A stretch of 5,814 nt of DNA from Alphaproteobacteria bacterium. Its GTDB lineage: Bacteria > Pseudomonadota > Alphaproteobacteria > Sphingomonadales > Sphingomonadaceae. The DNA lies in the NCBI GenBank assembly GCA_028293055.1, contig JAQGLD010000184.1:1-5814 (forward strand), in the 5' to 3' direction. The notes under the pieces were generated by a model. The model did no database searches. It was not told the DNA's origin and worked only from the letters and a program-made list of their open reading frames with translations. The position numbers and the translations under genes are program-made. Of this stretch, positions 1 through 5,814 are shown piece after piece. Numbering within the stretch: position 1 is the first letter of the stretch; each line of letters begins with the position of its first letter.

Positions 1-66
1 CCGCGCAAGCGCTCGCCGGGCGCCGGCGGCGGCGGCGGCGGCGCCCGCTCCGGCGGGGATGGCTGA
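1..66 (+). CDS. 3' end of upstream gene, possibly the RND periplasmic adaptor (partial, frame unresolved)
   Basis: Only about 20 codons are inside the window, so no domain can be recognised. The guess that this is the membrane-fusion (adaptor) subunit rests on operon logic: AcrA/MexA-type genes normally lie just before the pump gene, and a low-complexity Ala/Gly/Pro-rich C-terminus is common in them. Three readings compete. One frame ends at TGA 64-66, gives a Gly-rich tail and overlaps a pump start at 59; it has the most GC-rich third positions. Another ends at TGA 75-77, gives an Arg-rich tail and would make an ATGA overlap with an alternative pump start at 74. The third gives an Ala/Pro-rich tail but runs into the pump frame without a stop. 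I slightly favour the first. The left end is cut by the window. Confidence 0.3.
   Translation, partial: PRKRSPGAGGGGGGARSGGDG
24..41 (+). repeat. CGG triplet microsatellite (six units)
   Basis: Six uninterrupted CGG units lie just before the pump gene, probably inside the last codons of the preceding gene. Depending on frame they encode poly-Gly, poly-Ala or poly-Arg. A change in copy number would keep the reading frame whichever frame is used, so the expected effect is only on the length of a low-complexity tail. Confidence 0.6.
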
Positions 67-3000
67 TCGCTCGATGATCTCGCGTATCTTCATCGACCGG
101 CCGATCTTCGCCTGGGTGATCGCGATCGTGATCATGCTGGCGGGCGTCGGAGCGATCCTGACGCTGCCGATCGAGCAATATCCGGACATCGCCCCGCCCT
201 CGGTCAATATCCGCGCAAACTATCCGGGCGCTTCCGCGCAGACCGTGGAATCCTCGGTCACCCAGGTGATCGAGCAGCAGCTTACCGGCCTGGACGGCCT
301 GCTCTATTTCTCGGCCAGCTCCAATGCGAGCGGCGGAGTCAATATCACGGCGACGTTCGACAAGGGGATCAATCCCGACATCGCCCAGGTCCAGGTGCAG
401 AACAAGGTCCAGCAGGCCCTGCCCCGCCTGCCCCAGCAGGTGCAGCAGCAGGGGCTCGTCGTCACCAAGTCCAATGCGGACTTCCTGATGGTCGTCGCGA
501 TCTACGACGAAACCGACAAGGTGACGTCGGCCGACGTCTCGGATTATCTCGTTTCGAACCTCCAGGACCCGATCGGTCGAGTCGCCGGAGTCGGCGACGT
601 CAATGTGTTTGGCGCCCAATATGCGATGCGAGTCTGGCTCGATCCGTTCAAGCTGGCCAGCTACAAATTGATGCCTCGCGACGTCATCTCGGCGGTGCAG
701 GCGCAGAACACCCAGGTCGCCGCGGGGCAGATCGGCGGCCAGCCCTCGCCTGCGACCCAGATGCTGAGCGCAACCGTGACCGCGCGCTCGCGGCTGAGCA
801 CCCCGGAGCAGTTCCGCCAGATCATCCTCAAGACGCAGACCGACGGCTCGACCGTGCTCCTCCAGGACGTGGCGCGAATCGAGCTTGGCAGCGAGAGCTA
901 CGGCGCGATGAGCCGGCTGAACGGCCATCCCGGGGCCGGCATCGCGATCCAGCTTGCGCCGGGCGCCGACGCGCTGAAGACCGCCAAGCTGGTCCGCGCG
1001 GAAGTCGACGCGCGCTCGAAATCCTTTCCGAACGGATTCCGCCTCTCCTATCCCAACGACAGCACGGCCTTCATCCGCCTGTCGATCGAGGAAGTGGTGA
1101 AGACCCTGATCGAGGCGATCATCCTCGTCGTCATCGTCATGTTCCTGTTCCTCCAGAACTGGCGCGCCACTCTGGTCCCGGCGATCGCAGTGCCGGTCGT
1201 GCTGCTCGGCACGTTCGGCGTGCTCGCTTTGTTCGGATTCTCGATCAACACCCTCACCCTGTTCGGGCTGGTGCTTTCGATCGGACTGCTCGTCGACGAC
1301 GCGATCGTCGTCGTCGAGAATGTCGAGCGGGTGATGGAGGAAGAGGGCCTGTCGCCGCACGACGCGACGGTGAAGTCGATGGGCGAGATCCAGACCGCCC
1401 TGATCGCGATCGCCTTGGTGCTTTCCGCGGTGTTCCTGCCGATGGCCTTCTTCGGCGGCTCGGTCGGAGTGATCTATCGCCAGTTCTCGATCACCATCGT
1501 CTCTTCGATGATCCTGTCGGTGGTGGTCGCCCTGGTGCTTTCCCCGGCCCTCACCGCGACCCTCCTCAAGCCCACGAAAAAGCCGGACGAAGGCGACGAA
1601 CCCGCCAGGAAGAGCGGAATCGGCGGCTATTTTCGTCGTTTCGGAGCCCGGTTCGACACCGGCTTTCGCAACATGCTCGTTCGTTATCAGCACGGGGTCG
1701 AGCGCACGATCGAGCATGGCCGAATGGCGATGATCCTCTATGTGCTGCTGACCGTCCTGCTCGGCTTCGTCTTCCTGCGCCTGCCGACCAGCTTCCTGCC
1801 GACCGAGGACCAGGGTACGGCGCAGTTTCAGTTCACTCTGCCGCCGGGCGCGACCCAGGCGCGCACCCTCGCCGCGGCGCAGGCGATCGAGAAATATTTC
1901 CAGGGCCCGGAAAGCAAGAACATCAACGCGATGTTCACGGTGGTCGGCGGCAACCAGGCCGGATCCGGCCAGAATGCCGGCCGCGGCTTCCTCGCGCTCG
2001 CGCCCTGGTCCGACCGCAAGGGAACCAAGAATAGTGCCCAGGCGATCACCCAGCGCGCCACCGGCAGCCTGGCCTCGCTTCGCGACGTCCAGTTCTTCGC
2101 GCTGAACCCCTCCCCGGTTCGCGGTCTGGGCCAGTCGACCGGCTTCACCATGGAGCTGCTCAACACCGGGTCGCTATCGCTCGAAGACTTCAAGGCGGCT
2201 CGCGACCGGGTGCTTGCGGCCGCCAATCGCGACCCCGACCTCGCCGCCGTCCGACTCAGCACGCTCGAGGACAATCCCTCGCTCGAGGTCAATGAGGACC
2301 AGGCCAAGATCGGAGCGCTCGGGCTCGCCCAGGCCGATGTCGATTCCACGCTCAGCGCCGCCTGGGGTGGCAATTATGTCAACGACTTCATCGACCGGGG
2401 CCGGGTCAAGCGCGTCTATGTCCAGGGCGACGCGCCCTATCGCAGCCGGCCCGAGGATCTCGCCAGCTGGTATGTGCGCACCGCCAGCGGCAGCATGGCG
2501 CCCTTCTCCTCCTTCGCGAGCACCGACTGGACTCGCGCCCCGTCGACCTTGAGCCGTTACAACGGCGTGCCGGCCTATGAATTCCAGGGCCAGGCCGCCG
2601 AGGGCAAGAGCTCCGGAGCCGCGATGGACCGGATCGCAGCGATCGCCGCCAAGGAACAGGGAGTCTCGGTCGACTGGAGCGGATTGTCCTATCAGGAGCG
2701 CCTCTCCGGCGGGCAGGCGCCCTATCTCTATGCCTTGTCGCTGCTCGTCGTCTTCCTTTGCCTCGCAGCGCTCTACGAGAGCTGGTCGATCCCGATCTCG
2801 GTCCTCCTGGTGATCCCGCTCGGCCTGCTCGGCGCCGCGCTCGCGGTCGCGCTGCGCGGGCTCGAGAACGACGTCTACTTCCAGGTCGGGCTGCTGACGA
2901 CGATGGGCCTCTCCGCCAAGAATGCGATCCTGATCGTGGAATTCGCAGAGCAGGCGGAGCGGCAGGGCAAGAGCGCCTTCGATTCCGCGATCGAGGCCGC

Positions 3001-3250
3001 ACGGCTCAGGCTTCGGCCGATCCTGATGACGAGCCTCGCCTTCATCTTCGGGGTGCTGCCACTTGCAATCTCCACCGGTGCCGGCGCGAAGAGCCGGATC
3101 GCGATCGGAACCGCAGTGATGGGCGGCATGCTGACCGCCACCATCCTCGCCATCTTCTTCGTCCCTCTCTTCTTCGTCCTCGTCCGCCGCCTGTTCCACG
3201 GGCGCCGGCACGAGGAGCCCGAAGCGATGCGCGAGGCGCCCGCGCAATGA
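59..3250 (+). CDS. RND multidrug efflux pump, inner-membrane subunit, AcrB/MexB type (HAE1 family)
   Basis: This is the proton-driven pump of a tripartite drug-efflux complex in the inner membrane; it works as a trimer with an adaptor and an outer-membrane channel. The 1063 residues are close to the usual 1030-1060 and align with remembered E. coli AcrB nearly end to end. TM1 is about residues 15-34 and follows the family motif FIDRPIFAW. TM2-6 lie around 345-500, TM7 about 555-575, TM8-12 about 887-1040, with two large periplasmic porter/docking regions between. The proton-relay residues are present: D413 and D414 in TM4 (AcrB D407/D408), K954 in TM10 (K940), and R984 and T991 in TM11 (R971/T978). 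Pocket phenylalanines F142, F184, F626 and F644 are kept, but AcrB F615 and F617 are G631 and Q633 here. The start is uncertain: ATG 59 gives a five-residue extension, while ATG 74 gives the canonical MISRIFIDRP. Neither has a well-spaced Shine-Dalgarno sequence, suggesting coupling to the upstream gene. The stop overlaps the next start. Typical substrates are amphiphilic drugs, dyes, detergents or plant phenolics; the actual substrate cannot be read from sequence. Confidence 0.97.
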   Translation: MADRSMISRIFIDRPIFAWVIAIVIMLAGVGAILTLPIEQYPDIAPPSVNIRANYPGASAQTVESSVTQVIEQQLTGLDGLLYFSASSNASGGVNITATFDKGINPDIAQVQVQNKVQQALPRLPQQVQQQGLVVTKSNADFLMVVAIYDETDKVTSADVSDYLVSNLQDPIGRVAGVGDVNVFGAQYAMRVWLDPFKLASYKLMPRDVISAVQAQNTQVAAGQIGGQPSPATQMLSATVTARSRLSTPEQFRQIILKTQTDGSTVLLQDVARIELGSESYGAMSRLNGHPGAGIAIQLAPGADALKTAKLVRAEVDARSKSFPNGFRLSYPNDSTAFIRLSIEEVVKTLIEAIILVVIVMFLFLQNWRATLVPAIAVPVVLLGTFGVLALFGFSINTLTLFGLVLSIGLLVDDAIVVVENVERVMEEEGLSPHDATVKSMGEIQTALIAIALVLSAVFLPMAFFGGSVGVIYRQFSITIVSSMILSVVVALVLSPALTATLLKPTKKPDEGDEPARKSGIGGYFRRFGARFDTGFRNMLVRYQHGVERTIEHGRMAMILYVLLTVLLGFVFLRLPTSFLPTEDQGTAQFQFTLPPGATQARTLAAAQAIEKYFQGPESKNINAMFTVVGGNQAGSGQNAGRGFLALAPWSDRKGTKNSAQAITQRATGSLASLRDVQFFALNPSPVRGLGQSTGFTMELLNTGSLSLEDFKAARDRVLAAANRDPDLAAVRLSTLEDNPSLEVNEDQAKIGALGLAQADVDSTLSAAWGGNYVNDFIDRGRVKRVYVQGDAPYRSRPEDLASWYVRTASGSMAPFSSFASTDWTRAPSTLSRYNGVPAYEFQGQAAEGKSSGAAMDRIAAIAAKEQGVSVDWSGLSYQERLSGGQAPYLYALSLLVVFLCLAALYESWSIPISVLLVIPLGLLGAALAVALRGLENDVYFQVGLLTTMGLSAKNAILIVEFAEQAERQGKSAFDSAIEAARLRLRPILMTSLAFIFGVLPLAISTGAGAKSRIAIGTAVMGGMLTATILAIFFVPLFFVLVRRLFHGRRHEEPEAMREAPAQ
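3233..3250 (+). promoter_or_regulatory. Weak ribosome-binding site and ATGA start/stop overlap joining pump and channel genes
   Basis: GAGG at 3233-3236 is a modest Shine-Dalgarno match about 10 bases before ATG 3247-3249. That ATG shares bases with the pump stop TGA 3248-3250, forming ATGA. Such overlaps usually mean translational coupling, keeping pump and channel subunits in proportion. The site also fixes the channel start: its frame stays open far upstream inside the pump gene, but only this ATG is followed at once by a lipoprotein signal peptide. Confidence 0.6.
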
Positions 3251-4842
3251 AAAAGCTCCTCCTCCCCCTCCTGCTCGGAAGTGCGCTCGCCTCGTGCAGC
3301 CTCGAGCCGCATTATGCCCGGCCCGAGGCGCCGGTGCCGCCGAGCTGGCCGGTTGGCGATTCCTATCTGCGGCAGAGCGAGGCCGCGTTGCCGAGCGTCA
3401 GCTACCGCGACATCTTCCGCGATCCCAGGCTGCAGGCGCTGATCGAGCAGGCGCTGTCGAATAATCGCGACCTGCGGATCGCTGCCGCCAATATCGCTTC
3501 GGCGGCGGCGCAATACCGTGTCCAGCGATCGCAGCTCCTGCCCCAGGTCGATGCCAGCGGCCGTGTCGGAGTGGCCGGCGCGACGACCAGCACGACGACG
3601 ACCACCACCAATGGAAATGGAACTACTGGAACCGGAACTGGGACTGGGACTGGGGCTGGGACTGGGACTGGGACGGGTACCGGCACTGGAACGGGTACCG
3701 GAACCGGTACGGGCACCGGAACGAGCGGCACCTCCAGCACCAGCCGCAACTTCTCGGTCGGTTCGCAATATAGCGCCGAGGTCGGGGTCAGCTCGTTCGA
3801 GCTCGACCTGTTCGGACGCGTGCGAAGCCTCAGCCATTCCGCGCTCGACCAATATTTCGGGACCGAGGCGGCGGCCCGCGCCACCCGCCTGTCGCTGGTG
3901 GGCCAGCTCGCGACCGCTTATTACACGCTCGCCGCCGACCGCACCCTGCTGGAGATCGCGCGCGCGACCCAGTCCAGCGCATCGCGCTCGGTCCAGCTCA
4001 CCAGCGCCCGCCTGCGCGGCGGGATCGTGTCGCGAATCGACCTACGCCAGGCCCAGACCGTTCTCGACCAGGCGCGAAGCGATGTCGCCAGCCAGACCAA
4101 TGCGGTCGCGCAGGACCGCAACCTCCTGCAATTGCTGGTCGGCGCTCCGATCGACGATTCCCAGCTTCCGGCGTCGATCGAGCAGGCCGATCCACTGCTC
4201 GCGGAGCTGCCCGCCGGGCTGAGCTCGGAAATACTGCTTCGCCGGCCCGACGTGGTCGAGGCCGAATATCAGCTTCGCGCCGCCAACGCGCGGATCGGCG
4301 CCGCCCGCGCCGCCTTCTTCCCGACGATCAGCCTGACCGGCCTGCTCGGCCTCGCCAGCAACTCGTTGACCGCGCTCTTCTCGGCTGGAGCCTTCAACTT
4401 CACCGCTGGGGCGAGCGCCTCGGTGCCGATCTTCGACGGTGGGGCCAATCGCGGCAACCTCGCTTATGCCCGCGCCCAGCGCGACCTCTACGTCGCGCGC
4501 TACGAACAGGTCATCCAGGTCGCGTTCCGCGAAGTCTCCGACGCCCTCGCCAGGCGCGGCACGATCGGCCAGCAGATGGCCGCGCAGACCGACCTCGTCG
4601 CCGCCTCGCAGGACAATTATGCGCTGACCGAGGCACGCTATCGCGGCGGTATCGACACCTTCCTCAACAGCCTGCTGGCGCAGCGCACGCTCTATTCGGC
4701 GCGGCAATCGCTGGCCCAGACCCGGCTCGCCCGCGCGACCAACCTGGTCGACCTCTACCGCACGCTAGGCGGGGATTCGCTGATCGACACTACGACCCTG
4801 CCCGGCCCAAGCACGGCCGGAAAGGCCGAACCGGCGAAGTAA
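3247..4842 (+). CDS. Outer-membrane efflux channel lipoprotein, NodT/OprM (TolC-like) family
   Basis: This is the exit duct of the efflux complex: a trimeric beta-barrel in the outer membrane with a long periplasmic helical tunnel. The 531-residue product opens with a short lipoprotein signal (MKK, a Leu-rich stretch, lipobox LASC), so Cys17 should be lipidated after signal peptidase II cleavage. Two outer-membrane-efflux repeats follow, roughly residues 65-275 and 325-520. Family hallmarks are QLLPQVD near residues 96-102, FELDLFGR at 184-191, LRRPDV at 331-336, FFPTISLTG at 357-365 and the PIFDGG turn near 394-399. Helical, Gln/Ala/Arg-rich heptad stretches match the tunnel. Family members are usually about 460-490 residues; the excess is explained by a Thr/Gly/Ser low-complexity insert at residues 113-166, where the first extracellular barrel loop is expected. 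The gene is translationally coupled to the pump. The assignment is firm; the effect of the insert is unknown. Confidence 0.95.
   Translation: MKKLLLPLLLGSALASCSLEPHYARPEAPVPPSWPVGDSYLRQSEAALPSVSYRDIFRDPRLQALIEQALSNNRDLRIAAANIASAAAQYRVQRSQLLPQVDASGRVGVAGATTSTTTTTTNGNGTTGTGTGTGTGAGTGTGTGTGTGTGTGTGTGTGTSGTSSTSRNFSVGSQYSAEVGVSSFELDLFGRVRSLSHSALDQYFGTEAAARATRLSLVGQLATAYYTLAADRTLLEIARATQSSASRSVQLTSARLRGGIVSRIDLRQAQTVLDQARSDVASQTNAVAQDRNLLQLLVGAPIDDSQLPASIEQADPLLAELPAGLSSEILLRRPDVVEAEYQLRAANARIGAARAAFFPTISLTGLLGLASNSLTALFSAGAFNFTAGASASVPIFDGGANRGNLAYARAQRDLYVARYEQVIQVAFREVSDALARRGTIGQQMAAQTDLVAASQDNYALTEARYRGGIDTFLNSLLAQRTLYSARQSLAQTRLARATNLVDLYRTLGGDSLIDTTTLPGPSTAGKAEPAK
3583..3744 (+). repeat. Thr-Gly hexanucleotide repeat tract within the channel gene
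   Basis: The region encodes residues 113-166 of the channel: first a Thr run with one Ser, then NGNGT, then 16 X-Gly dipeptides at 3625-3720 (residues 127-158; fifteen Thr-Gly and one Ala-Gly), then a Ser/Thr-rich tail. The DNA has two styles. The 5' part is an almost pure ACTGGG hexamer at 3637-3672, six units with one A-to-G change at 3655. The 3' part is an 18-bp higher-order repeat beginning ACGGGTACCGG, seen at 3673-3690, 3691-3708 and more loosely 3709-3726. Unit lengths of 6 and 18 are both multiples of three, so gain or loss changes loop length without breaking the frame. Eight ACT threonine codons lie in the tract, against only one that I see elsewhere in the gene, which prefers ACC and ACG. 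Confidence 0.92.
3640..3677 (+). other. Possible G-quadruplex-forming run on the coding strand
   Basis: Seven runs of three or more G fall at 3640, 3646, 3652, 3658, 3664, 3670 and 3675, separated by loops of two or three bases. This satisfies the usual G3-loop(1-7) pattern with runs to spare. Because it is on the coding strand, both the DNA and the channel mRNA could fold. Whether it forms in the cell is not known; it may simply follow from encoding Thr-Gly with ACT GGG. Confidence 0.5.
4802..4828 (+). terminator. GC-rich hairpins at the end of the channel gene, possible weak terminator
   Basis: Two mutually exclusive perfect stems occur in the last codons: CCGGCC 4802-4807 with GGCCGG 4815-4820 (six pairs, seven-base loop), and CGGCC 4814-4818 with GGCCG 4824-4828 (five pairs, loop GGAAA). 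No T-run follows on either strand, so a classical intrinsic terminator is not supported. In GC-rich DNA such stems also arise by chance. Confidence 0.2.
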
Positions 4843-4871
4843 TCCTCGCCGCTTGCGGGAAGGACCTGCCA
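4843..4871. other. 29-bp gap between convergent genes
   Basis: This is the only clearly non-coding stretch, lying between the channel stop (TAA 4840-4842) and the uronate isomerase stop (TGA on the - strand, 4872-4874). It can form an imperfect hairpin across about 4844-4863 (three pairs, a two-base mismatch, three pairs, CTTG loop), with no T-run. It leaves room for at most a small bidirectional terminator; transcription from either side probably runs some way into the opposing gene. Confidence 0.5.
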
Positions 4872-5814
4872 TCACGCCGCGGCCGCCGCTTCCTGGTCGA
4901 GCCGGTAGGCGCGCTTGACCAGGCCGTAGGCGAGGTCGTGGGCGAGCTCGGCCGCCTCACCTTCCTCGAGACGATGCTCGGAGACCAGCCGCGCAAGGAA
5001 GGCGCAGTCCGAACGCCTCGAGACATCGTGCCGGGCCGGGATCGATAGAAACGCCCGTGTGTCGTCGTTGAAGCCCACCGTGTTGTAGAATCCGGCAGTC
5101 TCGGTGGTCATCTCGCGAAATCGGCGCATGCCCTCGGGGCTGTCGTGAAACCACCAGGACGGGCCGAGCTTCAGGCAGGGATAGTGGCCGGCGAGCGGGG
5201 CAAGCTCGCGCGCATAGCTGCTTTCGTCGAGCGTGAAGAGGATGATCGAGAGATTGCGCTCGTTGCCGAAGCGATCGAGCAAAGGCTTTAGGGCGTGAAC
5301 ATAATCGGTCCGGGTCGGAATGTCGGCGCCCTTGTCGCGGCCGTACGTCTCGAACAGGCTCTGATTGTGGTTGCGGAACGAGCCGGGATGGATCTGCATC
5401 ACCATCCCGTCCTCGACGCTCATCGCCGCCATTTCGGTCAGCATCTGGGCGCGAAACAGCTCGGCGTCCTCAGGCGTGAAGGCGCCGGAGACGATCCTGC
5501 CGAACAGGGTCCGCTTTTCTCCAAGGCCGAGGTCGGCCGTGCGGGCTGTCGGGTGGCCATGGTCTGTCGCAGTCGCGCCGGCGGCGCGGAAATCGGCACG
5601 CCGCTTGCGGTGCGCGGCGAGATAGCCGTCCCAGCCGTGCACATCCTCGCCGGTCATCGCGCCGAACCGGTCGAGCGCGCTGCCGAACTCCTCATGCTGG
5701 GGATCCACGACCGGATCCGGGCGATAGGTGGTGATCACCCTTCCCGCCCAGCCGGAGGCGCGGATCGCTGCGTGGTGGTCGAGATCCTCGTGCGGACCCT
5801 CGGTGGTCGCGAGC
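4872..5814 (-). CDS. uxaC: Uronate (glucuronate) isomerase, C-terminal two thirds; N-terminus outside the window
   Basis: Uronate isomerase (EC 5.3.1.12) interconverts D-glucuronate with D-fructuronate and D-galacturonate with D-tagaturonate in the cytoplasm, the first step of hexuronate breakdown. The visible 313 residues enter mid-protein with a family signature resembling TTDDPxDDLEHH (here TTEGPHEDLDHH), equivalent to about residue 155 of the 470-residue E. coli enzyme. A GTG at 5738 could be mistaken for a start, but the frame is open and homologous up to the window edge, so roughly 150 residues, including the HxH metal motif, are off-window. Visible active-site features are the His of QIHPG (5388-5390; E. 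coli H297), the GPSWWFHDSPEGM segment, and the Asp and Arg of DTR (5055-5063; E. coli D412/R414). The protein ends in a short Ala-rich tail. It converges on the efflux operon with a 29-bp gap; no functional link is evident, and other hexuronate genes may lie beyond the right edge. Confidence 0.95.
   Translation of the reverse strand, partial: LATTEGPHEDLDHHAAIRASGWAGRVITTYRPDPVVDPQHEEFGSALDRFGAMTGEDVHGWDGYLAAHRKRRADFRAAGATATDHGHPTARTADLGLGEKRTLFGRIVSGAFTPEDAELFRAQMLTEMAAMSVEDGMVMQIHPGSFRNHNQSLFETYGRDKGADIPTRTDYVHALKPLLDRFGNERNLSIILFTLDESSYARELAPLAGHYPCLKLGPSWWFHDSPEGMRRFREMTTETAGFYNTVGFNDDTRAFLSIPARHDVSRRSDCAFLARLVSEHRLEEGEAAELAHDLAYGLVKRAYRLDQEAAAAA

Noticed and set aside
1937..1942. Idea that the pump is inactive or a non-drug (heavy-metal) RND type
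   Set aside because: The TM4 Asp pair, TM10 Lys and TM11 Arg/Thr are intact, and the end-to-end match is to the AcrB/MexB drug-efflux class and not to CusA/CzcA.
2758..3246. Upstream extension of the channel reading frame into the pump gene
   Set aside because: The frame is open for 163 codons before ATG 3247, but encodes Arg/Asp/Pro-rich nonsense that is a shadow of the pump. The lipoprotein signal directly after ATG 3247 fixes the true start.
2174..3247. Long open frame on the - strand opposite the pump gene (357 codons)
   Set aside because: It is Asp/Glu/Arg-rich low-quality protein with no recognisable domain, and lies exactly antisense to conserved pump sequence. Such open frames are common in GC-rich DNA.
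3583..3744. CRISPR array or other repeat-spacer structure
   Set aside because: The repeats are 6 and 18 bp, directly abutting with no spacers, and lie in frame within a conserved protein gene.
3402..3884. - strand frame with a Val-Pro repeat opposite the channel gene
   Set aside because: The Val-Pro run is simply the reverse reading of the Thr-Gly hexamer; the rest has no start context or domain. The + strand frame is supported on both sides by conserved channel motifs.
5736..5738. GTG as a start codon giving a 288-residue uronate isomerase
   Set aside because: Residues encoded upstream of it (5739-5813) match the family (TTEGPHEDLDHH region), so the gene is cut by the window edge and does not begin here.

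Overview
The window is high-GC coding DNA (roughly two-thirds G+C by eye) and almost gap-free. It holds the 3' part of a tripartite RND multidrug-efflux operon on the + strand, and facing it the 3' part of a uronate isomerase gene on the - strand. The GC-rich third positions, together with the AcrB/NodT-type efflux pair and uxaC, suggest a Gram-negative proteobacterium, most likely an alphaproteobacterium. A sphingomonad would fit, but this is an impression and not a demonstrated placement.

Layout. Positions 1-66 probably carry the last codons of an upstream gene, which by operon logic should be the periplasmic adaptor; a short CGG triplet repeat lies inside it. Positions 59-3250 (or 74-3250) encode a complete AcrB/MexB-type (HAE1) inner-membrane pump with its proton-relay residues intact. 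Positions 3247-4842 encode a complete NodT/OprM-type outer-membrane lipoprotein channel whose start overlaps the pump stop in an ATGA. A 29-bp gap follows. Positions 4872-5814 on the - strand encode uronate isomerase UxaC, whose N-terminus lies beyond the right edge.

How the genes work together. Adaptor, pump and channel would form one envelope-spanning machine: the pump takes up amphiphilic compounds from the periplasm or outer inner-membrane leaflet using the proton gradient, the adaptor seals the joint, and the channel carries substrate across the outer membrane. uxaC belongs to hexuronate catabolism, and nothing visible links it to efflux. No promoter or regulator gene for the efflux operon is visible, so control must come from sequence left of the window.

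The most unusual element is a Thr-Gly dipeptide tract (16 units) in the first predicted extracellular loop of the outer-membrane channel. It is encoded by a degenerate in-frame hexanucleotide repeat, with a possible G-quadruplex on the coding strand. A second point is the pump's switch loop, which lacks two phenylalanines that line the AcrB distal pocket. I found no evidence for a wholly new system; the remainder is conventional.
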